From Brachynemurus nebulosus (taxonomy: Eukaryota > Arthropoda > Insecta > Neuroptera > Myrmeleontidae), in assembly GCA_035578155.1 (NCBI GenBank), contig JAPWDM010000001.1:80478925-80542924 (forward strand): a DNA stretch of 64,000 nucleotides, read 5' to 3'. Positions 34,595 to 49,996 of this stretch are shown one piece after another. The notes under the pieces are model-generated. The model searched no databases and was not told where the DNA came from. It saw nothing but the letters and a program-made list of their open reading frames with translations. Made by a program: the position numbers and the translations under genes. Position 1 is the stretch's first letter. Every line of letters begins with the position of its first letter.

Positions 34595-35348
34595 TCATTC
34601 ACCTAAGGTGGCAACATATGGATAACTTTTTTATACTGTTTCTCAGAAAATTTTATTCTTACTAAAAGTTGGTGCATGTTCTTAAATTAAAAATGCACCC
34701 ATCAAAATTTGAACAAACTCTATTATATACAGGGTGGACTTACGAATGTGAAATTGGCGTAAGAGTCAAGTACCCTAATTGTTGAAACTTGACAAAAATT
34801 TTACTGGGAAAAGTTGTTTAGAATTAAAAAAAATTAATGTAACATACAGAATCATAGCCAACTACAACCAATAATAAATTTTCCTATATTCTTCCGTTTT
34901 TTCCGTATTACCCAGTACATTATGAAAACGGACGTACTTAGACGACTACTATTTATGTAGTTCCGCAAGACTACACTCTTAATTTTTAAGTTCAACTATC
35001 TACTAACTTGAAATTTAAGTTCATGAATATTACAATCAAAATACACAATTAATCTGTTTCCATCACAAAAGCCATAAGTACTGAAATAAAATACACCAAT
35101 ATTTTACTACTATTCGATGTAAAAATTAAATAATTAATTTTTTTCAAAGTATTCACACTAACTTGATACGCCAAAATTAAAGACATGAACAGTTATTATC
35201 GTTATTATCTTATTCTATGTAACTTCATTCATTTTCAATACATTTTATTGTTGTCCGAGACAATTCTTTATGTACATTTTTCAACATTTTGGGTGTTGTT
35301 CTCCGAGCACACTCTCTTATTGTATTTTCCAGGTGACCACAGTCTCTA
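34592..35348. other. AT-rich spacer
   Basis: CAGGGTGGACTTACGAATG (about 34,730) looks like the end of a TA-flanked MITE, but I find no partner end. No gene. Confidence 0.4.
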
Positions 35349-35501
35349 ACGCAATCCAATGGTGGAACAGTTTCGACATTTACATATTAATGAAGTTATT
35401 TCTGAAAGAAACGTCTGATAACAAAAATTATTATTAATAGAATGATTGTTTTTCAATTTAAATTCACCTCGTATTTAATGTTTCCTTAACTAAAGAAATA
35501 C

Positions 35502-35623
<122 letters not shown>

Positions 35624-35812
35624 GTTTCTGCTGAATGTGTCTCTTTTGCGTTTGATCAATGCTTGTTTATAAAAACACATGCCTTATAAATTTCAACATT
35701 TTCCAGTTAATTTTCGAAGTTAGCTCAATAAAACTATAAGTACAAATAATTTTTATTAGTCCAGTTAAAACATTATAAGCGCTAAATCACCTTTTTATTT
35801 GATTTAAATATA

Positions 35813-35817
<5 letters not shown>

Positions 35818-35898
<81 letters not shown>

Positions 35899-35918
35899 GT
35901 GTGTGTGTGTGTGTGTAT
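35818..35918. repeat. (TA)n-(GT)n microsatellite within the element
   Basis: About 40 TA units then GTGTGTGTGTGTGTGT. The complete copy at 58,190 has only TATATATATGTG. Confidence 0.95.
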
Positions 35919-36055
35919 TTCTATTCAGTATAGATATAACCTTTGGATGTAACTTAAATCATGTACGTAAAATAACAAAAAATTTATATCATAAATAGTT
36001 TTAATTTCTTTTTGAGTGGAAAATATCTACTTACTGCTTTAAAATCGTAAAATTT

Positions 36056-36160
36056 TAGGGGAAAACCGATGGGAATTTTCCCGGGAATATTCCCATTTGG
36101 GTAATTATTGGGTATTTTCCCGCAAAAATTCCCAAAACCTGGGTAAAAACGATCACTTAC
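36056..36160. repeat. TTTTCCCGGGAA-type end, left
   Basis: GGGAATTTTCCCGGGAATAT and GGGTAAAAACG here are matched in inverted orientation at 38,350-38,430. The pair probably marks the ends of one element of about 2.3 kb inserted into the GGGTAAAAGCCCC element. Confidence 0.55.
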
Positions 36161-36207
36161 AATTAGCTGTACTATTTTACAAATGCGTTTTTAATTTTAT
36201 ACATATA

Positions 36208-37163
36208 CGAGGTGCATATGTATAAAATTAAAAACCTTGTTCAAAAAGTAAGGTGACTTCAAATTTCTCGGGCTAAGTACATTCCCTTGTCGATTCTTTT
36301 ATTTTGTTATGTTAGGACACTCGTCCCGAACATATTTTCACAGTTTCAACTATATAGCGTTCTTTGTTTGTCTGTGACAGACATAAAGCCTAGAATTGTT
36401 TGGTGTTCTTAGCGATATTCTACTGCCGAAAAAAAATGAATCAAAGAAGTTGCATCAAATTTTGTGTAAAAAATGGAATCAAGTGCTTCAAAACACTGGA
36501 AATGTTGACAGTGGCATACGGTGAGTCTACTCTGAGTAAAAAAAATGTTTATAAGTAGTACAAGCTCTTCCAAGAAGGCCGAGAAGATGTTAATGACGAA
36601 CCTCGCTATGGACGCCCCAGCACGTCAGCAACTGATGAAAACGTTGAAGAAGTGAAGTAAATGATGTTGGGAATTCGTCGAATAACCATTAAAGAAGTTG
36701 CTGAGTATTAACTTGAAGTTATGCTCCGTTTGCGAGAAGCAATACGAAAAAAACGTCCGGAATTGTAAAACAACAATTCATGGCTTTTGCATCACAATAA
36801 TGCACCTGCTCATTCATCGTTGCTTATGCATGACTTTTTGTCTAAAAACAACACTACAATGATGCTTCAGCCACCAATTTCACCGAATTTAGCCCCTTAC
36901 GACAATTTTCTGTTCCCTAAACTGAAGAGACACATGAAAGGACGGAGATCTGCAACGATTAGGGAGATAAAAACTGCATTGCTGGAAGAGCTCAAAACTC
37001 TACCAAAAAGTGCATATCAGAAATGCTTCGAAGATGAAAAAGCGTTGGCACAAATGTATTATATCTGAGGGGGATTACTTTGAAGGGGACAACATGAATA
37101 TTGATGAATAAATAAAAAGGTTTTGATAAAAATATAAAGTCACCTTACCTTTTGCACACACCT
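36208..37163 (+). mobile_element. Mariner-like transposon, internally deleted
   Basis: TIRs flanked by TA. The right end's complement is AGGTGTGTGCAAAAGGTAAG followed by GTGACTT; the left end has CGAGGTG and then TTCAAAAAGTAAGGTGACTT, with about 26 bp extra between, forming a small hairpin with the flank (36,186-36,236). It encodes a broken mariner transposase. At 0.95 kb it is short of the usual 1.3 kb. Confidence 0.8.
36436..37068 (+). pseudogene. Mariner transposase relic
   Basis: N-terminal HTH part 36,436-36,720: KFCVKNGIKCFKTLEML, STLSKKNVYK*YKLFQEGRE, DEPRYGRPSTSATDENVEEV and RRITIKEVAEY, with stops. A deletion removes the middle and the first catalytic Asp. The C-terminal part (36,787-37,068) reads HHNNAPAHSSLL, SPNLAPYDNFLFPKLKRHMK (third catalytic Asp within APYD) and EIKTALLEELKTLPKSAYQK. 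Typical D,D34D mariner family wording. It cannot be active. Confidence 0.85.
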
Positions 37164-37171
37164 TATATACA

Positions 37172-38160
37172 CCGGTCCCCCAATTTACGTGAATATCCGT
37201 TCCACGGGGATTCAGTTTACGCGGATCAAAATCGCTTAAATTGAATTCGTCATTATAAAAGGAAAAATACTGGAAATAAAAGCTACTAACAATTTTACAG
37301 AATTTTGTAATACAAATTGATAACGACTATGTCGAAAATTACATCCTAAAATTTTAAAAATATCGTTATTTTCGATATCGATAATTTTCGATGACGAAAA
37401 GTAGGCTTTGATAGTCCTAATATGTTCGAGGTACCCATAACTTCGCTTAAGCCTTCAAAAATTTCGTTATTTTTGAGCTACGACGCACGGTTTAGGAGAT
37501 ATTTACGATTAAAGTTCTCGACAGCGAAAGTTAACGAAAAGTAGTTTTTAAAAAAATTGTTCTGTTACTGACCAGATCAATGGGACTAACACAGCCTAAA
37601 TTAACTAGTTATAACCAATTTATGACAAGTTACGCGGTATCGATAATTTTCGATAACGAAAAGTAGGTTTTGACAGTCGCAATACGTTCGGAATACCCAC
37701 AACTTGCTTCGCTTAAGCCTTCAAAAATTTCGTTATTTTTGGGCTACGATGCACCGTTTACGAGATATTTACGATCAAAGTTTACGGTTTCGAAAAGTAC
37801 TGAAAACAATTTTTTTGAAAATATTTTCTTGGTGACAAAATCAGTTTGACTAATGGGTCTGAATTAATCAATTATAGTCAGTTTATGATGAGTAACTCGG
37901 TAACGATAATTTTCGATAAAAAAAGTAGGTTTTGATAGTCCCAATTTGTTCAGAATATCCACAATTTGCTTCGCTTAAGTCTTCAAAAATTTCGTTATTT
38001 GTGAGCTACGATGCACCGTTTACAAGATATTTACAATCAAAAGTTTACGTTTTCGAAAAGTATCGAAAACTAATTTTTTTGGAAATATTATATTGCTGAC
38101 CAGATCAATGGGAATAATGGAGCATAAATTAAGCCATTATAATCGATTTATAATAATTTG
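37172..38160 (+). repeat. 250-270-bp tandem repeat, three units, with leader (copy B)
   Basis: The leader (37,172-37,300) matches 32,705-32,830. Units then begin near 37,380, 37,650 and 37,906 with GATAATTTTCGATAACGAAA, followed by GTAGGTTTTGA, AATACCCACAACTTGCTTCG, TTTCGTTATTTTTG and TTTACGAGATATTTACGAT. Spacing is 256-270 bp. No coding region. Confidence 0.85.
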
Positions 38161-38349
38161 TCAGTAAAAGTAATTAAACATATTTAACTGAAAATATTAT
38201 GTTACTCTTATTTTCGTCTAACCTAGCTTGTGTAATTATACAGTAATCTTAGTTTAAAGATTATTTATTTACATTTAGCAAATATTCTTTATTAAACAGT
38301 GGTTTTGATAGTTTAAATCCAAAATAATACGCTAAATAGTAAATTAAAA

Positions 38350-38430
38350 TAAATTCCCACTTTTCGGGCATTTTCCCGGGAATATTTACCCCGTTTTTAC
38401 CCACTTTGGAAATTTTCCCGGGAAAATTCC
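38350..38430. repeat. TTTTCCCGGGAA-type end, right
   Basis: Inverted partner of 36,056-36,160 (CATTTTCCCGGGAATATTT and GGAAATTTTCCCGGGAAAAT). Confidence 0.55.
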
Positions 38431-38486
38431 GGGCAGAATCTCATCTTTATTCACTTTATACATATCAAAGTGAACTATATGTAGTT

Positions 38487-38745
38487 TTTTTTTCAATTTC
38501 AAATATTATCGAGTGCTTGTGAAACACTACTACGTATGACAGACTTTTGTCTGCATTTAAAACACACGTAGTATTCATATGTTCACTGATCGTTCAGCTA
38601 AACTGAAACTTTAAGCAAAGTTTGAGTTTAGCTGAACGATAAGTGAACATATGAATACTACGTGTTTTAGATGCAGGCAAAAGTCTGTCATACGTAGTAG
38701 TGCTTCACAAGCACTCGATAATATTTGAAATTGAAAAAGTTGTAA
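38487..38745. repeat. Palindromic MITE, about 260 bp
   Basis: Arms of about 120 bp share CGAGTGCTTGTGAA, CTACTACGTATGACAGAC, CGTAGTATTCATATGTTCAC and CGTTCAGCTAAACT and their complements, with a 20-30-bp loop at about 38,620. Nearly perfect, so relatively young. It lies 75 bp upstream of the tRNA-like gene. Confidence 0.9.
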
Positions 38746-38820
38746 CTGCTTCTCGCATTATAGAGAGTACATACACATAGGTGATTGAATGTTGTCTGTA
38801 TCGGGCGCCTGCCGAGCAAA

Positions 38821-38893
38821 GGATCGATGGTGTAATGGATAGCACACCTGGCTAGTTACCAGGGGATCCAGGGTTCGATTCCCGACCGATCCG
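38821..38893 (+). tRNA. tRNA-like gene, anticodon AGT (Thr)
   Basis: A 73-base cloverleaf can be drawn. Acceptor GGATCG pairs with CGATCC (one mismatch at the seventh pair). D arm GTGT...GCAC. Anticodon stem CCTGG/CCAGG with loop CTAGTTA (AGT at 38,854-38,856). T loop TTCGATT in GGGTTCGATTCCC, with only three good T-stem pairs. The A-box region and the B box GGTTCGATTCC are intact, and a T6 run at 38,899 would terminate Pol III. The weak T stem and setting among mobile elements allow for a pseudogene or a SINE head. Confidence 0.6.
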
Positions 38894-39272
38894 GATAATT
38901 TTTTCAATCACTTTGTGATTTTTAATTTACATATATGTAGTTAACTGTACGTGAAAAGATGGCAGAAGATGTATGTGATGTATCTCATGTACGTTACATA
39001 CGTGTTCTTTTTTAGGTGTCCGTGCTGATTTTTTAAAAGTGTTAATATACTCTGTCCATTTTTTTATAGATGTCAACAAATTATAAAACAAAAACATTAA
39101 TAAATCAAAATTTTTGAGCTATATTTTCTTAAAAACATATTCGTTGGATTAAAAAAACTTCGATTCATGCATATAAAAAAAAAATGGGTGTTTAATGTAT
39201 TTATTAATTTTTAGAAGCCAGTTTAATTATACACCTAAAAATCATGTTCTGGTATAGGGGCTTTTACGTTAG

Positions 39273-40998
<1,726 letters not shown>

Positions 40999-42030
40999 GG
41001 GTAAGAGACCCGATGACCGATCACTATTTTTAGCTGTATCATTAAATTAGCTTAAAAAAATTAAAAAATAAACAAAACACCCATTTTTTTTCTTAATAAG
41101 TATGAAACCAAGTTTTTTTAATCAAATGGATATGTTTTTAAGAAAATATAACCCAAAAATTTTGATTTATTAATGATTTTGTTTTATAATTTGTTGACGT
41201 CTATTAAAAAGCATACAGAAAACATTAACCTCCTTTGAAAGATCAATACACTGACCCCTATGAAGAATCAGTAAATCAGTACAGTAGTAAATCTTATACT
41301 ATCGAATATTTGAACCATTCTCTTTCAGTCACTTTGACACTATCCACTACAAGAGGTCAGTCTGTGTCATAGAGTATCACAGAATGACACCTTGTGAAAC
41401 ATAGCAGCAATGACAGAAGGGTTTAAATATTCGATAAAATAAACCACTAAAATACTGTATTTTCTTTCGCCATCTAATTTTGCTTTAAAAAACATTGTGT
41501 ACATTCTGACATGATTCTAACTTATCTATACGCCATTGTGAATTTTTAAACAGTTAAATTGACGATAGATGACGTATACATATATTTATATATCGTTTCA
41601 AATCTAAATGACGTATTTATTTCAATTTCGAAGTTTTAATTCAATATTAATTATTTTTCAATTGATTTTACGTTCTGAAATAAATAAAATATTAAAGTGA
41701 AATTATAAAAACGGTTAGTTAAGTGTTTTAAACCCAAAAATTAATTAAAAATGTTTATAAAAGAGATATGCAATATATAATTCTCAAAATGCCGTACCTA
41801 ACTCTATAACTTTGATCCCAAGAAGGATCAGTCATACAAATAATATTTAACACATATAAAATTTAATTTAGCTATCCTAATCTCTTAAGTGGACTTATAA
41901 CAATTATTTGTATACTTTTATTATGCTAATAACTTTAAAAATTCGGTGAAAAATGTTACAATTTATAACCCATGTGTTTTGAATAATGATCATCCACCAT
42001 ATTAAAAATTCATGAATTCAACAAAAATTG

Positions 42031-42084
<54 letters not shown>

Positions 42085-42259
42085 TTCTTAAATTAAGTGA
42101 GGAGACATTAAATGTGATGTGAATTTAAATTGAAAAATAATCATTCTATTAACAATAATTTTTTTTATCAAAGGTTTCTTTCAGAAATAACTTCATTAAA
42201 ATATAAATGTCAAAACTGATCGGACTTATAACCCCGATCGACAACGGGGTCTTTTACCC
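40999..42259 (-). mobile_element. GGGTAAAAGCCCC-type element, minus-strand copy
   Basis: Ends GGGTAAGAGACCCGATGACC (40,999) and CGGGGTCTTTTACCC (to 42,259), flanked by TATA/TA. It matches the complete copy at 57.8 kb in reverse over both ends (TTAATAAATCAAAATTTTTG, AACTTCATTAAAATATAAAT) and part of the middle. A (TA)n array of about 25 units (42,031-42,081) occupies the same internal site as in the 35.3-kb copy. No open reading frame is conserved among the copies. Confidence 0.8.
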
Positions 42260-42406
42260 TATTATATTTATTTTTAGTCGAATTTTTCCTTGGAGAAATT
42301 AGACTTATACAGCCTATACGATAAGAACGGGACGAGGCGAGAGTAGGGGCGCTATCCGTTTTCGGACCCGTAGAACACGACTTTGAAAAAAAAAATATCT
42401 GATATG

Positions 42407-42410
<4 letters not shown>

Positions 42411-42455
<45 letters not shown>
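42411..42455. repeat. (TA)n microsatellite
   Basis: About 23 units, adjoining the SINE tail. Confidence 0.95.
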
Positions 42456-42461
<6 letters not shown>

Positions 42462-42812
42462 TTTATATAATAATAATAATAATAATAATAATGTGTTTAA
42501 CGTCCGTTCTTAAGATTTTTCAATCTATAACAGACGCCACTCACATCATTATTTGTATGCCTTTATTCATACATTACATATTATTTTACGTTACATGATA
42601 CATTTAATGATGTGGGTGGAGGACAAGGAAAGTGGGGCTGGGGGCTAGAATTTGGAAGCTGTACGTCTGCAGCCGTTTTCTTAAGGAACTATGCCGATAT
42701 TCATCTGTAGTTGTGAAGGGAAACTGCAGAAAACCTTCACGAGCATAGCCGGCCGCGGGATTTGAACCCTCGACCTACCAGTCGGCAAGCGCTAGGCGCA
42801 CAAGCACTAAAA

Positions 42813-42815
<3 letters not shown>
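42456..42815 (-). mobile_element. tRNA-derived SINE
   Basis: On the minus strand it begins near 42,815 with a tRNA-like head (TAGTGCTTGTGCGCCTAGCG), then a Pol III B box GGTTCAAATCC at 42,758-42,768 preceded by GGTAGGTCGAG. A GC-richer body of about 250 bp follows, with a tail ending in GGACGTTAAACACATT plus (ATT)n at 42,467-42,491. The (ATT)n tail is LINE-like. It is bordered on both sides by (TA)n. Confidence 0.75.
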
Positions 42816-42880
<65 letters not shown>

Positions 42881-42887
42881 ATATACA
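42816..42887. repeat. (TA)n microsatellite
   Basis: About 33 units with two TGTA interruptions, between the SINE and the next MITE. Confidence 0.95.
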
Positions 42888-43848
<961 letters not shown>

Positions 43849-43852
<4 letters not shown>

Positions 43853-45806
43853 CTGCTCTAGTATTGGTCTTTTCTATATCCACTTTTTCTACTTTTGAGA
43901 TATTGCGATTTGAAAGTTTAAAAATTCATATCTTATTTATTTTACATTTTATTACCAAATAGAAAATAATTTTTTACTTGTAAATAAGTTAGTTGTCATA
44001 CAATACAATTGCATAGAAATCTGACCTCGAATTTCGGAGTAAAATGATAATTAATATTCTCATGATTGCAAAAATTGAACTATAGATCCATATTCCCTTA
44101 GTATTGTTTTGTACTTTCAGTTTATAATTATTGGTTTGTACTATAAGCGTGGATATAGAACAAAACAAGATTATTTTTTCCGTCTGTTACATATAGGAAT
44201 GGGAAAATTGTAATACATAAAGTGACTTTAGCATAAAAAAATTTTATTCTGTGTTTGATTTAAGATAGTTGGTCGATAAAACGAATTTTTTAAAGGATTT
44301 TAACGAAACTTATCTAGATATTTATTTAATTCAATACCAATAATACGAGCTATATTTTATAACTATTTTTTTTATTTTGAATAAAACGAAAACGTGTCAA
44401 AGGCATTTGATAAAAATTTAATATATTATAAAATACAAAGTTACAAACCATATTTAATATGAAATAAAAGTTATTCACCACGCCGTTTTTAAATATAATT
44501 TATAAACATCATTTTACAGCGTTTTTACAACGCTTTTTCAATAATGTTTTTATATTGCTACAACATAAGCGCGCGGAAATTAAAAAACAAACAAGTGGTA
44601 TACAAATATAATCACTGAAGGATATTAATACATTGTTAAATTTTTGATAAAAGAAAATTTTTATTTTGAGATATACTTTTGTACCTGACTATCTCAGAGC
44701 AACTACGTTAACAAACTTTAAAGAAAATTAACACGAACTTATTTTCTATGTGTGGAAATAAATTGAAGCATAGGGAAGAACTTTCTGGGAAATATCACGT
44801 TAAGAATTGTATAAAAATTAATTCTAGAAACCGATTACTATTTTAATGTGACGTTTTTAAAAAGATGTTAAAAAAAAACGAGTTTCTACTGGTAGCATAT
44901 AGTTGAACATTGATTTATCTCTGTCTCTAGAATCTAGATACCTCTGACTTCGTTTCGATGTCAGTTAGTTTTTCAAGAAATAAAGAAGTAAAGTTATCAT
45001 TTAATAGATTCGGATAGGAATCGAATCCGAATTTGGATAGGAATACGGTTTTTCCGTTTATATTCATCATTTAAGCGTATATAAGCATTGGTTTAACTCG
45101 TTTTATACATATTAAAGTTTAACCCTAGAATCATACGTTGGTCTACGAGTCAAGTTAATCATACATCGGCGTCATTTTGACGAATGGAGTTTTTACGGGG
45201 AGTTTGAGAGTTTATTTGCAAAAAACATTTTTTTTACATAACAATACTATAAAAGCGAACAAAATATTTAAAAAAATTGGATTTGGAAAAATTTCTTAAT
45301 ATAAATATTTATTAATTTTTTTAATATTTTTATCAAAGCATATTTTTATTATAAAAATTAAAAAATAGATAAATACATCAATTGTATCATAAAACATGTT
45401 TTAAATAATTAATTTATGAACTATTATGAGACATATTGTGTGACTTTACAGAATGTGAAATTTTTCAGTCATAAATATTTCTATAGATATGTAGTTATTT
45501 CCCCACTACTTAGGCACATTTGTAAATTTTCTAAGATTTATTAGTAGTTTTTCGAATAAGGTCTCAAAAAATAATAAAAATTAAAATATTTTCCACAAAA
45601 TAAATTGTTCATCTTTTATTAAGTCATTCGAAACGCATTCTTTAGTTTTCGATTCAATACATTAAAATTTCAGTATTATGTCGTCTCTCTAAGTCAAACA
45701 GCTGTAATCATCTTTCACATTATCATAATCATTAAATAAATTAATTTTTTAAAAAGATCTTTAATAAATTTTAGAAAAATTAGGAAAACTTTTATATGTG
45801 AAGTAC

Positions 45807-45839
<33 letters not shown>

Positions 45840-46800
45840 CAGGTTAATCATACATCGTCGTCCTTTTGACTCACACTATTTCAGTATAAAAAAAACGACA
45901 ATAACTATAAACAAAATTTATATGTCTTATGTGTTATAATAACAAATAAATTAGATAACAGAAGTTTCACAGCAAGCAGGCAACGACAAGTTGTAGTATT
46001 GGAGCAGCTAGAAAAGTTCGTTCGTCGTTTTGACGAGTACGTATGATTCTAGGGTTAATTATCGAAAACTTCATATAATCAAAATTTTTATACAAATTTG
46101 CAATTTTATGAAAATTAAAAAAAACCCTTAGATGTTAATTGGATAATTTAAATTTTTTGTTTTGATCTTTTATTAAATTAAGATTTCTGAATAAACTTTG
46201 ATTTCTAAAGAAATTATGATCTTTAGGTAAACTAACTGTTCAATTACATGTAAAATTTAAAATATAATTAATGTATTGAACTTTGCTATGGCAACTTTTA
46301 CAGATTTATGAGAATTGGTTTTTAATTTGTGGATGACTTTCCATAAACATTTTTAATGCCTTCATCATTACTTTATACACAAGTTTTAATACAATAGAAG
46401 ATTGCATTGTAAGAAATTATAATACAGTAAATAACGTAAGTTATAATGGCTTGCAACCATTACAATATCTTAATGAAAAAAATTTTTTATTATGCATGCA
46501 ATATAAGAGACCTTGTTATGGGATATGGAACACACCAATACTAAAATTTTTTAAAATCTAAAATTTAAATATAGTTTTGTTCTATGTCACAAAAAAGGGA
46601 GTTAGTACAATCCAATAATAAATTTTTGTGAAATCGGTGGAGATAGTACCAAATAATACTAGAAGAAACATATTTACAAACGTAATATTGACATTTCGAA
46701 ACTAGAAAATGGTAGAAAAAAATACTGAGTTCAAAAATGTATCAAACTCAATTTTTTTGAAAAGTGGAGATAGAACAAATCAATACTAGAGCAGCGATAT

Positions 46801-46801
<1 letters not shown>
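43849..46801. mobile_element. 2.95-kb element with ATCGCTGCTCTAGTATTG ends
   Basis: The left end TATCGCTGCTCTAGTATTGG and right end CAATACTAGAGCAGCGATA form a TIR that continues with TCTATNTCCACTTTT. Subterminal copies of a GGATATAGAACA...AATACTA module occur near 44,073, 44,151, 46,521, 46,633 and 46,760. No transposase frame survives. A piggyBac MITE is inserted inside (45,123-46,054). It is bounded by (TA)n on both sides. Superfamily unknown. Confidence 0.75.
45123..46054. mobile_element. piggyBac-type MITE, 932 bp
   Basis: TTAA at 45,119-45,122 and 46,055-46,058. TIR CCCTAGAATCATACGT is perfect for 16 bp; it begins CCCTAGA like canonical piggyBac. Inside, TAATCATACATCG occurs twice in direct orientation (about 45,157 and 45,845). 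There is an A24-type run near 45,815. No transposase. The ends differ from the piggyBac at 50.9 kb (CCCATTAG), so another family member mobilised it. Confidence 0.85.

Positions 46802-46882
<81 letters not shown>
46802..46882. repeat. (TA)n microsatellite
   Basis: About 40 units, right border of the 2.95-kb element. Confidence 0.95.
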
Positions 46883-46886
<4 letters not shown>

Positions 46887-47060
46887 CCAAATTTGCGGCC
46901 TCTAAAATCGACAACCCTTCTTAAAAAACGTACGTGACGAGCAAAAAAAAAATTCTACATTTTGCCGCCCTTTTTGGCTAAATTTGCGGCCCCTAAATCT
47001 GCCGCCCTAGGCTCCAGCCTACTCAACTTGCTGGTAATTCCGCCACTGTCTCAAATTTTT
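46883..47060. repeat. GC-richer interspersed repeat fragment
   Basis: Contains TTTGCGGCC and TTTGCCGCCC repeats and GCCCTAGGCTCCAGCCTAC. The composition and phrase resemble common insect dispersed repeats. No open frame of value. Confidence 0.4.
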
Positions 47061-48774
<1,714 letters not shown>

Positions 48775-48900
48775 TAACTTAACTGAACCTAACGAAACTG
48801 GGTCTAACCTAATCGAACCAACGAAATTTTGTCTAACCTAACCTAACCTAACATAACCTAACCGATCCTAACAATTTTTTTTCTAACCTAACCGAACCAA
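48775..48900. repeat. Degenerate AACCTAACC (telomere-like) block
   Basis: AACCTAACCTAACCTAAC at about 48,835-48,853 and many one-base variants on either side (AACCGAACC, AACGAAAC). The unit is the complement of TTAGG, the insect telomere repeat, here interstitial and diverged. Confidence 0.75.
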
Positions 48901-48914
48901 AGAACTGAAAATTT

Positions 48915-49125
48915 CCCTAATAAATAGCGCAGCCATCTTCGAGCCCTGAAAATTCCAAGTTTTCACTACTAGATGTCGCTGCTAGTCTAGATACTAGCGA
49001 TACCTATGTGTGAGTTTGTAAAATTGTCAATAGATGGCGCAGCCACCTTTGAGCTATGTAAATTCCAAGTTTCACTACTAGATGGCGTTGCTAGTCTGAA
49101 CCACCGGGGACTCTGTACCTTGATT
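48915..49125. repeat. Two-copy tandem repeat, about 105 bp
   Basis: AGCGCAGCCATCTTCGAGC...CACTACTAGATGTCGCTGCT and TGGCGCAGCCACCTTTGAGC...CACTACTAGATGGCGTTGCT. Two diverged copies head to tail. Confidence 0.8.
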
Positions 49126-49178
49126 CATAATTTTATCATATTTTTATCTGAAAACAGGCTTAAACTCGTATAAATTGT

Positions 49179-49256
49179 CAGCTGACGTCATTAGAAGGTA
49201 TACTGATATTAATAACGGAGATTTCTGTCTGATATGCAAGAAGAAATTTTATCATA
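49179..49256. repeat. Direct repeat, left flank of the 49.4-kb gene
   Basis: CTGACGTCATTAGAAGG...GGAGATTTCTGTCTGATATG, matched at 49,997-50,075. A shorter unit (TTTTTATCTGAAAACAGG) is also repeated at 49,145 and 49,268. Confidence 0.65.
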
Positions 49257-49366
49257 TGATTGTCTATTTTTATCTGAAAACAGGTGTATACAGATTTTCT
49301 TCTAAATAAAAACAGATTTTTTTATTTTAATAAATTTATTTAAAAGAACTATTTTATAATAAATAC

Positions 49367-49984
49367 TTAAATGTTATTACAATAATATTTGTATATGGAT
49401 ATAACATTTTCCATGACGCAAGTTGCTCCGGAATGATGGCCGCATGGAGGACTAGTGTATGTTGATGTTATGATTCCCAACTTGGGACAAATTGTTATTT
49501 CTTCAAAGTTCATGATGGGTGCTGATGGCAGTAGTCGTTTCAAATACCGCACTTTTTCTTCGCTTTTCGTATAGACGAGTCGAGTTCCGTGTAGATTGTT
49601 TATTAAAATGTATTTTAGTTTCTCGTATTCAATATATCCACCCATCCAGGAGAACTCGTGATGATTTTTCCGCAACCAACGAGCTGTGCGCTGATCTTTT
49701 TCACTTAATCCACAAAACGGTATTGGTGATTTGAATAGATAGTGTTGTAGTATATAATCTTCACCACAATTTTCTTCGGAAGAATCGAATTTCAACACAG
49801 CCAATTCCTTTATGTAGAATTTCCCATTTGCTGTATTTGGAAATCCTTGGAAGTCAACAATTGCCGCGTCGGTCGTCATTGTGCGATGTCTAGAGCCAAA
49901 CTGTTCAATTTGGAATTCAGTAACTAATGTTTTCTTTAAAATAAAACTGGTTTTTATAGGTGTGAGCTTGCTTAAATAAGCCAT
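49367..49984 (-). CDS. Conserved 'VDFQGF'-family protein of unknown function (copy 2)
   Basis: An uninterrupted 205-codon frame from ATG at 49,984. Blocks in order: a short N-terminal region, IVDFQGF (about residue 43), FYIKELAVLKFDSSEE (about 58), YILQHYLFKSPIPFCGLS, RWLRKNHHEFSWMGGYIEY, a KSEEKVRYLKRLLP loop, IMNFEEITICPKLGIITSTY, and a Cys/His-rich end CGHHSGATCVMENVISIYKY. The D-x-Q, the Glu after IK and the later acidic residues could form a DEDD-type nuclease site, and the C-end C-x-HH...C could bind a metal; both are inference. The more degraded copy at 7,625-8,113 has a capsid-like fragment upstream; no such fragment is seen here. Direct repeats of about 75 bp flank this copy. It may be expressed or may be a recent insertion. 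Confidence 0.6.
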   Translation of the reverse strand: MAYLSKLTPIKTSFILKKTLVTEFQIEQFGSRHRTMTTDAAIVDFQGFPNTANGKFYIKELAVLKFDSSEENCGEDYILQHYLFKSPIPFCGLSEKDQRTARWLRKNHHEFSWMGGYIEYEKLKYILINNLHGTRLVYTKSEEKVRYLKRLLPSAPIMNFEEITICPKLGIITSTYTSPPCGHHSGATCVMENVISIYKYYCNNI

Positions 49985-49996
49985 GCGTATGTATGT

